Shown piece by piece: positions 51,441 through 59,902 of a DNA stretch of 64,000 bases. Numbering within the stretch: the first letter of the stretch is position 1; each line of letters opens with the position of its first letter. The position numbers and the translations under genes were made by a program. Location: assembly GCA_020636375.1 (NCBI GenBank), contig JACJXZ010000012.1, positions 186,001 to 250,000 of the forward strand, written 5' to 3'. Origin of the DNA: Lewinellaceae bacterium. GTDB lineage: Bacteria > Bacteroidota > Bacteroidia > Chitinophagales > Saprospiraceae. The notes under the pieces were generated by a model that worked only from the letters and a program-made list of their open reading frames with translations, had not been told where the DNA came from and did no database searches.

Positions 51441-53702
51441 ATGAAACAGAACATACCATTCTGGATGCTTCTTCCTGTGATCCTGAGCAGTTGCGTTGTT
51501 TCCAAACCGGATGCAAGTTATATTTCCGACCTCGACTACAATCAGCGGGTAGAGATCAGGAACGCCCATTACAAGCGGCGCATTTCGCCGCTGGGCGTCG
51601 GCGCGCTGGTAGCCGGCACGGCTGCCGGCGGCTACCTGGGTTACCAGTCGGATGTCATCGTCCGGCAGGAAGGAGACGTTCGGGAGCCCGTCGCGGAGGC
51701 CAATGCGGCGATCGGTGCCTTGTTGGGTTTCGCCGCCGTCAACATGACGCACTACCTGTTGGGGCTAAACCGGACAAAAAGGGTGGAGGATCAGCAGAAA
51801 TGGCTGCGCCGGAGTGACAAGGATTATTTGCTGCTTAGGCAAAACTCTAAGTCGGATTTTTGGGCCATGCATCAGAATAGCGAAGGAGAAACGTATCAAG
51901 TCCGAAATATACAGGATGTGCAGGATTTCATCCGGGCTTTTCCCGGGAGCCCCCACAGCGATGCGGTAGCAGCCAAAGGAATGGACAAATTGGCCCGGAA
52001 AGATTTACTGGCTTTGCTTGAGTTGATGCCAGAAACTACCCACCGGCTTAGTATCATGGAGGCGTATGCGCGGCGCAGCCGTTCTGTCGGGGAGGCAGTG
52101 GAGGCTTTTCAACGATTCCGGGGCTTGCGCCAGGTTGCCGAGGCACATGCATTAACATTGGTTAGGGACATCGGAGATGCGGAAGAGTTTATGGCGGGCT
52201 TTCCAAACACGAGCTATGGCCCGGATGTCGGGGCAAAGGCAGCCCCGGCGTTGCAAAACCTTGACGAAACCCGTCGGTTTCTGGCGCTCTTTCCTGATAA
52301 AATGCATCAGGAAGACATCATTCAGGCCTTGTCGGGCAAAGCCCCCAGAGACGAGCTGCCGGAGGTTATCGGGCTGCTGTCCGAGTCGGAGGGCGTCATC
52401 AAACTACAAAAACGTTATGTTTCCGAAAGCCCCGATATCAAAGCGCTCTTCGCCGCCTGCCGGAAATATCCCCAGGCTTCTTTTGGCATCGACCCGAATT
52501 TGAACATATACCAGCTAGAGCCTGCGCGAAAATTATTTTATCAACTAAAACGACTGGGGGAAGAGTTAGGGCAAAGCAACAGCTTCCAGTTGCAATTAAA
52601 CCTGAAAGAGATTTACCTGTCGCATGCTCTGGATCAGGCAGAAAGAGCCGGCAAGATTGGTGCCCTGGAGCGCTTCATTAATTCCGTACAGGCGGAGGAC
52701 TGGCTTGAAAAAAGCAGCGGTTCATACTTGAAAAGCGCCCGGAACAGCATTGCTGCCTTGCAACAGGCTGAGGACAGGCGTCGGCGCCAATCCGAACTGG
52801 CTGAAGCCCGCTGGAAAGGCATCCGTCATCTGGTTCGCTTTGCGCAGCAAAACAAAGGTACGGAAGAAGCGCGCGCCGCTGCCGCCGAAATCAACGATTT
52901 CCTGCAGCGTCATGTCCTTATTGTCGATAAGTTTATCTGGTCAGCGGCAGGCGACCGCTCCTGGCTCAACGACTTTTATGAACAATCTCGAGACTGGATC
53001 AGCGGAGGCGATAAGTATAATGTCTTTGTAGGGGGTGTCCTGAAAAACACCTCCAATGAATGGCTGAGCCTGAAAGTAAACGCCAGGGTCAACATGGTAT
53101 GCCTCAGCAATTTTAGTATCATCATGAAGCGCAGTGAGCAAACCCTGGATGAATATTATTATCTGGAGTTGGCGCCGGGAGAGGAAGCGCCGATCCTGAC
53201 GCTTTTCCGAAACGTCAGCACCGGAACGCGGGTCGGGAGCTCTCTGTTGCTCAGCGCAGGTTCCAACTGTGATATCAATAACGACAACCCCTTCGGCCTG
53301 GAATTTGAATATTATCCCGAAAACATATCGCCAGAAGTGGCAGAAAAGCAATACCAACTGATGAAGGCGGCAGCTAAAGCCGGCAACCTCAGTACGCGCC
53401 AGAGCCCAATGGACAACGTCAACCGCCTTTTCAATGCTAGCTACGATGACGGCTACGGTAACCTGCACATTTACACCCCGATGGGTTATCAATGTACCAT
53501 AACGGTACGTGATAAGGAGGGGCGGGTAGTAGCTTCCGAACAAACAGATGACGATGCCCAATTAGGGCGCCTCCGTACTGGTGAGACGTACACAGTAGAT
53601 GTTAGCGGACTGGCCGTTTTTTCGATCTTCCTCGACGACCGGATCGAACAGCGCATTGTGGACGAAGAAGGGAATGTTGAAGTTTATCAGGAAGGGAATT
53701 AA
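51441..53702 (+). CDS. Large lipoprotein, unknown function
   Basis: A 753-aa protein with a lipobox 'LPVILSSC' (Cys18). A glycine-rich membrane-active segment follows (residues about 50-70, 'PLGVGALVAGTAAGGYLGYQ') with a second helix around 85-105. The bulk (150-480) is helical, with a repeated unit in which Phe-Pro pairs recur ('FIRAFPGSPHSDAVAAKGMD', 'FMAGFPNTSYGPDVGAKAAP', 'FLALFPDKMHQEDIIQALSG'). The C-terminal part is beta-rich ('GYQCTITVRDKEGRVVASEQ'). Family not recognised. Eleven bases separate it from the next lipoprotein gene. Confidence 0.7.
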   Translation: MKQNIPFWMLLPVILSSCVVSKPDASYISDLDYNQRVEIRNAHYKRRISPLGVGALVAGTAAGGYLGYQSDVIVRQEGDVREPVAEANAAIGALLGFAAVNMTHYLLGLNRTKRVEDQQKWLRRSDKDYLLLRQNSKSDFWAMHQNSEGETYQVRNIQDVQDFIRAFPGSPHSDAVAAKGMDKLARKDLLALLELMPETTHRLSIMEAYARRSRSVGEAVEAFQRFRGLRQVAEAHALTLVRDIGDAEEFMAGFPNTSYGPDVGAKAAPALQNLDETRRFLALFPDKMHQEDIIQALSGKAPRDELPEVIGLLSESEGVIKLQKRYVSESPDIKALFAACRKYPQASFGIDPNLNIYQLEPARKLFYQLKRLGEELGQSNSFQLQLNLKEIYLSHALDQAERAGKIGALERFINSVQAEDWLEKSSGSYLKSARNSIAALQQAEDRRRRQSELAEARWKGIRHLVRFAQQNKGTEEARAAAAEINDFLQRHVLIVDKFIWSAAGDRSWLNDFYEQSRDWISGGDKYNVFVGGVLKNTSNEWLSLKVNARVNMVCLSNFSIIMKRSEQTLDEYYYLELAPGEEAPILTLFRNVSTGTRVGSSLLLSAGSNCDINNDNPFGLEFEYYPENISPEVAEKQYQLMKAAAKAGNLSTRQSPMDNVNRLFNASYDDGYGNLHIYTPMGYQCTITVRDKEGRVVASEQTDDDAQLGRLRTGETYTVDVSGLAVFSIFLDDRIEQRIVDEEGNVEVYQEGN

Positions 53703-53713
53703 AAACTGATAAG

Positions 53714-54442
53714 ATGAATGTCATTAAGTTAAACCGTATGCTCTTTTTGTGGGCGCCTGTATTCCTCCTTGCCGCCTGCGGCAACGAAGAGAACCCCCTG
53801 CTCGTCGAAGAGCTGGTCTTTGAGGAGCCTTCCAGCCCGGCTGGCCCTGATACCGACCCCACCGTTTATTACCTCACCGGCGTCGAAAAGGAAATCTTCC
53901 TCCTCGACCAATTTGAGGATAACGGCCGGGGCTGGGCAACCGGCAACACGGGCGATTACAGCATGTCGGTAAATGGCGGGCTTTACACCATTGTGAATAA
54001 AACAGCCGATAAGCAGTGGAATACTTCACAGGACATTGCCATCGATGTATCCCGGAATTTCGACCTCACTGCCGAATTGAAGATAAGCCGGACAACGGCA
54101 CCGGAAAAATCCTGCGGCTTATTGCTGGGAGCGCCGGCATCCGATAGGGAATACCTGAACTTGCTGATCTCCGGACATGGGAATTTTGCGGTATCCAGAA
54201 CTGTTTCCGGGCAACGGGAGATTCTCAAGGACTGGTCGGATACCCCTGCCCTTAATGATCCCTACGATTGGGCTACGCTCACCATCCGGAAGTACGAAGA
54301 TTTGTTTTACTATTTCATCAATTATGAATATACGGGTTTTACTTCTCCGGCACTCCCCTCGCTCGATGCCCGGATCGGCTTTTCCTTGGGCGGCACAGCC
54401 ATGATGGAAGTGGAGTATGTCATTTTGATTTATCTTGATTGA
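53714..54442 (+). CDS. Lipoprotein with a lectin-like beta domain
   Basis: A 242-aa protein; lipobox 'FLLAACGNEENPLL'. The C-terminal 170 residues look like a concanavalin/LamG-like jelly roll ('DQFEDNGRGWATGNTGDYSM', 'YDWATLTIRKYEDLFYYFIN', 'ARIGFSLGGTAMMEVEYVIL'). May bind a surface or glycan. Part of the 50.7-56.3 kb run; 51 bp before the next gene. Confidence 0.7.
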   Translation: MNVIKLNRMLFLWAPVFLLAACGNEENPLLVEELVFEEPSSPAGPDTDPTVYYLTGVEKEIFLLDQFEDNGRGWATGNTGDYSMSVNGGLYTIVNKTADKQWNTSQDIAIDVSRNFDLTAELKISRTTAPEKSCGLLLGAPASDREYLNLLISGHGNFAVSRTVSGQREILKDWSDTPALNDPYDWATLTIRKYEDLFYYFINYEYTGFTSPALPSLDARIGFSLGGTAMMEVEYVILIYLD

Positions 54443-54493
54443 AAGCAGTGGTTCTGATCTTTTCACCAGATTTGATCCTGAAAACCTACTTAT

Positions 54494-55225
54494 ATGAAAA
54501 AGAAATTTTTGAGAATGCTTTTCCTCCTTAAAGTGGTTCTTATTCCTCTTTTTTCCTCGGCACATGTCGAAGAAATTACCCTCTATGAAGGCCAGGGTGT
54601 TTCGATTATCCAGATTAATGAAGATGGTGAGGTGACCTGGCAGGTAGTCGCTACTATTGGTACAGTATTATTACCTGAAACTGCCAAAGCGATATGTATC
54701 CGGGCAATCGGTGATGAGGATATTTGCAATGTAGTACATAAAGTGACATCTACTCTGGTAGAAATCAGGGGAAGGCGTATTGTGAATGGAGTCTACAGGG
54801 GTTTTAAATGGATCGCCAGTAAGGGGAAATTTAAAAGCAGTGCAGTTGTCTCAACCACCATGTTTGATGTAGCGCTGCGGATCAAGGATGTCTTCGAGGC
54901 TTACAGGGAACTCGGGTGCGTTGAATGGGAAGATGTTAATGCACCGGAAGGGTCGGAAGGCAGCTATGATTCCGCCCAGATTATGCTCGAAAATATCTCG
55001 AATGAGGATGTTTACTTTCAGCTTAGCTGTGGCGGTGATGGTTGGGAATCCACACATCTGAAGGCAGGCCATGAGATGGATTTCGCATTCAGGATACAGG
55101 GATATCAGAATTTTGGATACTGTAGGCTGCATGGAAAAACCTTCATTTTGTACGCAGGAAGAACTTACCGCTTTTCTAAAAGCAGGACTAATAGATCGGA
55201 AGTCGAAATATATTTGAAAAAATAA
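54494..55225 (+). CDS. Exported protein of unknown function
   Basis: A 243-aa protein with a signal peptide (MKKKFLRMLFLLKVVLIPLF, cleavage near 'SSAHV'). 'GQGVSIIQINEDGEVTWQVV' and 'YDSAQIMLENISNEDVYFQL' suggest beta structure; a helical middle ('KGKFKSSAVVSTTMFDVALR'). Cysteines in 'AICIRAIGDEDICNVV', 'SCGGDGW' and 'GYCRLHG' may pair in the periplasm. No family recognised. 13 bp before the next gene. Confidence 0.6.
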   Translation: MKKKFLRMLFLLKVVLIPLFSSAHVEEITLYEGQGVSIIQINEDGEVTWQVVATIGTVLLPETAKAICIRAIGDEDICNVVHKVTSTLVEIRGRRIVNGVYRGFKWIASKGKFKSSAVVSTTMFDVALRIKDVFEAYRELGCVEWEDVNAPEGSEGSYDSAQIMLENISNEDVYFQLSCGGDGWESTHLKAGHEMDFAFRIQGYQNFGYCRLHGKTFILYAGRTYRFSKSRTNRSEVEIYLKK

Positions 55226-55238
55226 AACCTGAAAGCCC

Positions 55239-55682
55239 ATGAAAGGCATGCTATTATTGTTAGGGATCGTTTCCTGGACATGTTTAGGGGGAGGATGTAC
55301 TTCCGGTGGTAATACATCGAATACCGGAGATAGAAAAGACCTGGTTTTTCATGAACCGCCGGAAGAAAAAATTGGCGATATTGTCATGGGAGAACAACGA
55401 CCAATCAAAGGGTATTCTGATGCTTCAATTACCCCACCTGTGGAGGAATGGGATTTTGAGGACCAAACTGCCACCAATACTTTTACAGACAGAAAAATAG
55501 GCGGGGCAGGGCTCTGCGCTCCGGAAGCGCAGGCTCGCATGATGGAACTTTTGGCTTTTCATAAACGGAAAAATGGGAAAGTTAATAGAAGCAAAGTGGC
55601 CCGAACACTGAACAGGGAAGGGTACCGGCGCTGGGACGGTAAAAAGTTCAAAGTGAAAGATATTCCAAAGTATGAGTATTAA
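55239..55682 (+). CDS. Small lipoprotein
   Basis: A 147-aa protein with a lipobox-like leader (MKGMLLLLGIVSWTCLGGGC). The mature region 40-90 is acidic and Pro-rich. The C-terminus 'NRSKVARTLNREGYRRWDGK' resembles the short helix-turn-helix seen at the end of recombinases, but in an exported protein this similarity may be chance. Overlaps the next gene by 11 bp. Confidence 0.6.
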   Translation: MKGMLLLLGIVSWTCLGGGCTSGGNTSNTGDRKDLVFHEPPEEKIGDIVMGEQRPIKGYSDASITPPVEEWDFEDQTATNTFTDRKIGGAGLCAPEAQARMMELLAFHKRKNGKVNRSKVARTLNREGYRRWDGKKFKVKDIPKYEY

Positions 55683-56313
55683 AGGAGCCAGCACATTGCT
55701 GAAAGTTTTAATCTCGCTTTTTTTTATTTTTCCGGAGACTCAGGCCTCCTCCCAGTCTCCTGGTGATAATTCGCCCGGATATTACGGGGCGCCTTCAGTA
55801 CTTTTTCAGGCCTGGGCAAAACCCAGACGTTCTCAACAAAAGAAATCTAATTGGTGTTGGGCGGCTTCAGCAGAAATGGTGCTTCGATACCATGGTATAA
55901 AGATTCGCCAAAAAAAACTGGTCCGGCTAATTTTTCAAAAACTTGGTGATGAACCTGCAAGTATGCGGCAAATCTTACAGGCCCTCGATGGTTATTGTAT
56001 CAGAAAAGGAGGTAGGTGTTACAAAATCACCGCAAACCTGGTAGGTACTGCTCCACAGCCAATAGTGAAAATATTGAAAGAGCACTGGGTTTTAATAGCC
56101 GGTTTATTCGATTCACCTGATGCGAACGGCCATGCCTATGTTCTTTATGGCACCGATTCTTACCGTAAAAGTGGAAAAGTGCATATTCAATACCTTTATC
56201 TTCAGGATCCTCTTCCCGATAGCGGTAGCGAAGGAGGCAAAAAAATGAGATGGGATGAGTTTGTCAGTAAACAACCGGAAATACTATTGTTGCAAAAGAG
56301 GGGATGCTATTAA
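55672..56313 (+). CDS. Secreted papain-like cysteine protease
   Basis: A 213-aa protein with a signal peptide (about 'LLKVLISLFFIFPETQASSQ'). The motif 'QKKSNWCWAASAEMVLRYHG' holds the nucleophile Cys62, with Gln56 upstream; 'DANGHAYVLYG' gives His154 and 'YLYLQDPLP' Asp179. Layout and the 'WCWAAS' motif fit the papain-like C39/C70 (AvrRpt2-like) group. Probably a toxin, effector or processing protease in the cell envelope. Last gene of the exported-protein run; starts 11 bp inside the previous gene. Its TAA stop is the first codon of a 16-bp repeat. Confidence 0.82.
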   Translation: MSIKGASTLLKVLISLFFIFPETQASSQSPGDNSPGYYGAPSVLFQAWAKPRRSQQKKSNWCWAASAEMVLRYHGIKIRQKKLVRLIFQKLGDEPASMRQILQALDGYCIRKGGRCYKITANLVGTAPQPIVKILKEHWVLIAGLFDSPDANGHAYVLYGTDSYRKSGKVHIQYLYLQDPLPDSGSEGGKKMRWDEFVSKQPEILLLQKRGCY

Positions 56314-56482
56314 TACTACTTTGTTAAGTTGAAATTATTTACAATATGAAAGAACAGGAGCGATCGGACTGCCAAAGCGGATGGCCCCCGAATATACCCC
56401 TCGGGAGGGGTCGACCGCAGGGAGGGGGAGGAAAATCAGAGACGTCATATTTTAATTCTCTTAAGCTAACAAAGTAGTATTA
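56311..56482. mobile_element. MITE-like element, 172 bp
   Basis: 16-bp perfect terminal inverted repeats TAATACTACTTTGTTA (56311-56326) and TAACAAAGTAGTATTA (56467-56482). It has no coding capacity. The element's first three bases are the stop codon of the protease gene. An internal CCCCTC-GG-GAGGGG palindrome (56397-56410) is present. One more end-copy is found at 33575-33590. Confidence 0.7.
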
Positions 56483-56847
56483 AGAAGCGGGCCACACGCA
56501 ACATCCCCTGCTCATATCCACCAGAATTTCTGCTTGCAGCAGTTCATGCCTTCAAACTAAGCATTCATGCCTGCAAATTTCCTGTTCGTACAACACACAC
56601 TATACAAATGCACTACAAAAACTTAACTTACGGGCCTGTATAACGCTAAACAACAAACCAAATATCCACCCCTAACCCAAACATTTAACGCTCTTTAGCA
56701 CCGCCGCCCTGCTTCCCCCCGGAGGCAGGGCGGTTTGCCTTCCCGGACGGGCTGCCTTCAGGCGACCTGTAAACAGAAGCCGATAATTTCCTTGCCCGTT
56801 TTAAAGCTCCTGAATGGGGAAGTTGTTTTTCGCTGCCCCCTTACTTT
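56483..56847. other. Spacer between convergent genes
   Basis: No gene. Contains a GC-rich hairpin CCGCCCTGC/GCAGGGCGG (56704-56712, 56725-56733) followed by TTTGCC, possibly the terminator between the exported run and the toxin-antitoxin pair. Confidence 0.5.
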
Positions 56848-57252
56848 CTAGACTTGCCGAAGCTCATCCCACACCCGCGCCTGTGCAATATCCAGAAAAT
56901 GCTTATCATAAGTGATGATGACACTTCCCGTTTCAACCGCAGAAGCGGCAATCCAGATATCATGAGTTGGTATAGGCTTGCCTTGCCGTTTCAGGTCCAG
57001 GATAATATCCGCATAGATCCGGGCTGTTTCGTCGGTTGGAATGTGAAAGGATACGCCAGGGAGTTTCATGAAGTCATTAAACAAGGCGATATTTTCGTGT
57101 TCCCGGCTTCCCTTTTTAAACCCAAACAGCAATTCTGCCAAAACGAAGATCGGAATAAAAACATTATCGGCAGCTTCTATGGCCTGTTTGACAGCAATTG
57201 CCCCCTGATTCAAACCGGAATAAGCGTTAGTGTCAAGGGTGATGTTTTTCAT
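56848..57252 (-). CDS. VapC-like PIN-domain toxin
   Basis: A 134-aa PIN domain ribonuclease. Start at 57252 because ATG overlaps the antitoxin stop (ATGA); a GTG two codons earlier is possible. Acidic active-site residues: Asp7 ('ITLDTNAYSG'), Glu40 ('FVLAELLFG'), Asp98 ('PTHDIWIAA') and Asp116 ('IITYDKHF'). VapC toxins cleave tRNA or rRNA when released from their antitoxin. Coupled to the upstream ribbon-helix-helix gene. Confidence 0.9.
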   Translation of the reverse strand: MKNITLDTNAYSGLNQGAIAVKQAIEAADNVFIPIFVLAELLFGFKKGSREHENIALFNDFMKLPGVSFHIPTDETARIYADIILDLKRQGKPIPTHDIWIAASAVETGSVIITYDKHFLDIAQARVWDELRQV

Positions 57253-57500
57253 TGCCACATCTCTTCGTCAATCTCGCCGAAAGCCTTTAGGGCTTCGTTG
57301 AACTCTTCCGCCTCTTCCTGTGTCCAGATGCCGAAGAAGGCCGATACATCCCGCTTAGGCACCTCTTGTTCTGACAAATTCAAGGCTCTGCGAAGCAGTT
57401 TTTTTACTACCTTGTTCTGGCTCAATCCGGTTGATTCAGCGAGGTCTTCAATAGCTTTTGCCAGGTCTGCATCCATATTGTGTATCGTGAGCGACTTCAT
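57249..57500 (-). CDS. VapB-like ribbon-helix-helix antitoxin
   Basis: An 83-aa protein 'MKSLTIHNMDADLAKAIEDL', 'AESTGLSQNKVVKKLLRRAL', an RHH/CopG DNA-binding start, followed by an acidic C-terminal toxin-binding part ('WTQEEAEEFNEALKAFGEID'). The frame is open upstream, but the ATG at 57500 gives the standard length and fold. Should repress its own promoter and neutralise the PIN toxin. Confidence 0.85.
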   Translation of the reverse strand: MKSLTIHNMDADLAKAIEDLAESTGLSQNKVVKKLLRRALNLSEQEVPKRDVSAFFGIWTQEEAEEFNEALKAFGEIDEEMWQ

Positions 57501-57640
57501 AGGTTTGCGTTTTCCTTTCTGTGCAAAACTCTTTTTGAACCATTCTGGTTTTTGTGCTGAACCAAAATTAAGGGTTTTGTAAATCAAATTCAATTTGCGG
57601 AGAAAAAAGATTTTCCTGTAATTACTTCTTTCGTTTTGTG

Positions 57641-58540
57641 TTATTGCTTTGGATTTAAACCTGCCAGCATCTCCCGCAACGCCTCCCGCCAGTGCCCCGT
57701 CTTCACCCCAAACACCGCCCTGACCTTCGCCTTATTCAGCACGCTGTACGGCGGCCGCGCCGCCGCCGTCGGAAAGTCCTTCGTTTCGATCGGCGCAACT
57801 TTGCACTTTATGCCCGCCAGCTCGAAGATAGCCAGCGCAAAGTCGTACCAGCTGCACACGCCCTCGTCGCTGTAGTGATAAATACCCTGCAGCTTGTCGC
57901 GCCCCACTTCCCCCGCTTCCACTTTGCGGATGATGTCCAGGGTGGCGCGGGCCAGCCCCCGGGCATAGGTCGGCGTGCCTACCTGGTCGAAGACGACCTT
58001 CAGCTCTTCCCGTTCGCAGCCCAGGCGCAGCATCGTCTTTACAAAGTTGTTGCCGAAGGAAGAATACACCCAGGAGGTGCGCAGGATGAGCGTCTGTGGG
58101 TGGGCTTCCCGGGCCGCCTGCTCGCCGGCCAGCTTGGTGCGGGCGTATACGCTCTGCGGGGTGGTGGGGTCTTCTTCCCTGAAAGGGGTGTTCTGCTGGT
58201 TGTGATAGACGTAGTCCGTGGAATAGTGGATCAGGGGGATGCCCTGCCGGGCGCAGGCCTCCGCCAGCCAGCGCACGGCGTCGACGTTGACGAGGCGGGC
58301 GGCCTCCGGCTCGCTCTCCGCCCGGTCGACGGCGGTGTAGGCGGCGCAGTTGATGCAGTAGTCGAAAGCATGGGCGGCGAAGTACTGCCGGATGGCGGCT
58401 TCCTGCGTCACGTCCAGCTCCTCCCGGCCCGTAAAGGTGAAGCGGAAAGCAGGGTGGGCACGCTCCAGCTCACGGAACTCGCGGCCGAGTTGGCCGTTTG
58501 CGCCGGTGATTAAGATCCGTGTTTTCGTGTTTTCGTGCAT
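57641..58540 (-). CDS. rfbD: dTDP-4-dehydrorhamnose reductase
   Basis: A 299-aa RmlD/RfbD reductase. Rossmann start 'RILITGANGQLGREF' (Gly13-Gly19), 'AFDYCINCAAYTAVDRAESE', 'LIHYSTDYVYHN', catalytic 'YARTKLAGE' (Tyr132, Lys136) and 'PPYSVLNKAKVRAVFGV' near the end. Converts dTDP-4-keto-L-rhamnose to dTDP-L-rhamnose for surface polysaccharide. The other rml genes are not adjacent here. Confidence 0.95.
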   Translation of the reverse strand: MHENTKTRILITGANGQLGREFRELERAHPAFRFTFTGREELDVTQEAAIRQYFAAHAFDYCINCAAYTAVDRAESEPEAARLVNVDAVRWLAEACARQGIPLIHYSTDYVYHNQQNTPFREEDPTTPQSVYARTKLAGEQAAREAHPQTLILRTSWVYSSFGNNFVKTMLRLGCEREELKVVFDQVGTPTYARGLARATLDIIRKVEAGEVGRDKLQGIYHYSDEGVCSWYDFALAIFELAGIKCKVAPIETKDFPTAAARPPYSVLNKAKVRAVFGVKTGHWREALREMLAGLNPKQ

Positions 58541-58858
58541 TGGTGTATTGGTGAGGTCACTCCGGAAACCCCGGAAAAGGAGTGAAGGAGTGACTTAGCG
58601 AATGAGTGAATAGAATCAACTATGTAATAAAGTTTGATTTTAAAAATGATACATATTTTATATTTATTCCCTCATTTAGTCCCTCACTCATCCACTCACT
58701 TGGGGGACTTTCCGGAGCGGCCTCATTGGTGCATTGGTGAGGGAGTGAAAACAAGGCAACATGGCGCTTTGCTTTCCAGAACGAAATGCTTTTGGCGCCC
58801 TATTCATTCACTCATTCACTCATTCACTCATTCACTCATTCACTCATTCACTCATTCC
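58541..58858. other. Spacer with tandem 8-mer repeat
   Basis: No gene. Six perfect ATTCACTC units run from 58806 to 58853. 58620-58700 also has 'TCATTTAGTCCCTCACTCAT' style sequence. It is a microsatellite-like array, not a CRISPR (no spacers). Confidence 0.75.
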
Positions 58859-59347
58859 CTAAATAAACGCCAGCCCCAGCAGGAACAAAAACGGCGCCAC
58901 CATCCCCACCCAGAAGATCAGCAAATAAGCCCGCCGGCGGAACGCCATGACGGCCTGCGGCTTGCGCATGCTCTCCACGATCAGCCCGGTATTGTACAGC
59001 AGGTTGGCGATGCCCATATAGATGAGGTAGAGCACCACCTGAAAAAACAGGGCCCACCAGTTGAACTCCAGCGTGGCGAAGCGGTATTTGCCCAACCCCG
59101 TCTGTATGATGGCGTAGTACAGCAGCACCACCGCAATGCCCACGGCGAGCAGCGACCGGTTGAAGGGCCGGCGCTGTGCCTCCCACCAGTCGAAAGCGTC
59201 GTCCTTGCTGGACGGGCGGGTCAGTTCCTCATCCAGGGTGCGGCCCTCGCGGGGCTGCTCGCCCTGCATGGTGCGCACCAGGTATAAGGACAGCGGGAAG
59301 ATGCCCGCCGCCAGGATGACGATCATAAACAGTGCCAATACTCCCAT
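58859..59347 (-). CDS. Integral membrane protein
   Basis: A 162-aa protein with probably four membrane spans: 'MGVLALFMIVILAAGIFPLS', 'SLLAVGIAVVLLYYAIIQTG', 'WWALFFQVVLYLIYMGIANL', 'YLLIFWVGMVAPFLFLLGLA'. A polar loop (28-58, 'GEQPREGRTLDEELTRPSSK') lies between the first two. Family not recognised. The first base overlaps the end of the downstream-labelled GNAT gene, so they may be co-transcribed. Confidence 0.75.
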   Translation of the reverse strand: MGVLALFMIVILAAGIFPLSLYLVRTMQGEQPREGRTLDEELTRPSSKDDAFDWWEAQRRPFNRSLLAVGIAVVLLYYAIIQTGLGKYRFATLEFNWWALFFQVVLYLIYMGIANLLYNTGLIVESMRKPQAVMAFRRRAYLLIFWVGMVAPFLFLLGLAFI

Positions 59348-59823
59348 TACTGCTTTTCCATGATGTATTTGTCCAATCCCTCCCCGAATCCGTCCCTGAT
59401 AACTTCCTTCACCACATAGCCCTGCTTCTCATAAAAACCGTAGGTGTGTTGCGAGGTGCTCAGGCTGAGTGTATACCCCGGATAGCGCCCTTGCATCAGC
59501 TCCAGCCGGTAGGCTGCCAGCTGCCGCCCGTAGCCCCGGCCGTGGCAGGCCGCATGGACCATGCCCCAGGCCAGGTTGGCCAGCTGTCGCTCCGGCAGGG
59601 CGTAGAAGCCGCCGCAGCCGACAACTTCGCCTTCCACTTCCAGCACGTAATAGTCCGCCAGCCCCGGCTTGTCCAGCCAGGCGGCAAACAACGGCAACTC
59701 CGCCGCCGCGAAATACTTCGGCTGGTTGCTCTGGAAGATGGCGATGCAGGCTGGGCGATCGGAAGGGGTGTAGGCCCGGATGCTACTCATGGGCTCGCTT
59801 TTTGGCGTCCAATTTAGGGACAT
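59347..59823 (-). CDS. GNAT family N-acetyltransferase
   Basis: A 158-aa protein (start possibly at the internal Met, 'MSSIRAYTPSDRPACIAIFQ'). 'YVLEVEGEVVGCGGFYALPE', 'WGMVHAACHGRGYGRQLAAY' (acetyl-CoA loop) and 'SLSTSQHTYGFYEKQGYVVK' are GNAT motifs. Substrate unknown. It lies just upstream of the membrane protein gene on the same strand. Confidence 0.85.
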   Translation of the reverse strand: MSLNWTPKSEPMSSIRAYTPSDRPACIAIFQSNQPKYFAAAELPLFAAWLDKPGLADYYVLEVEGEVVGCGGFYALPERQLANLAWGMVHAACHGRGYGRQLAAYRLELMQGRYPGYTLSLSTSQHTYGFYEKQGYVVKEVIRDGFGEGLDKYIMEKQ

Positions 59824-59902
59824 CAGAGCGAATATGCCGAACGAAAACCGGAAAACAGGAAAATATCATATTAAATTAACCTGAAAAGAGAAGATAATTG
59901 GG

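Noticed and set aside
57692..58513. Plus-strand 273-codon frame opposite rfbD
   Set aside because: Antisense shadow of the reductase gene; no ribosome site or motif.
58806..58853. CRISPR-like array
   Set aside because: Six uninterrupted 8-bp tandem units without spacers; a microsatellite.
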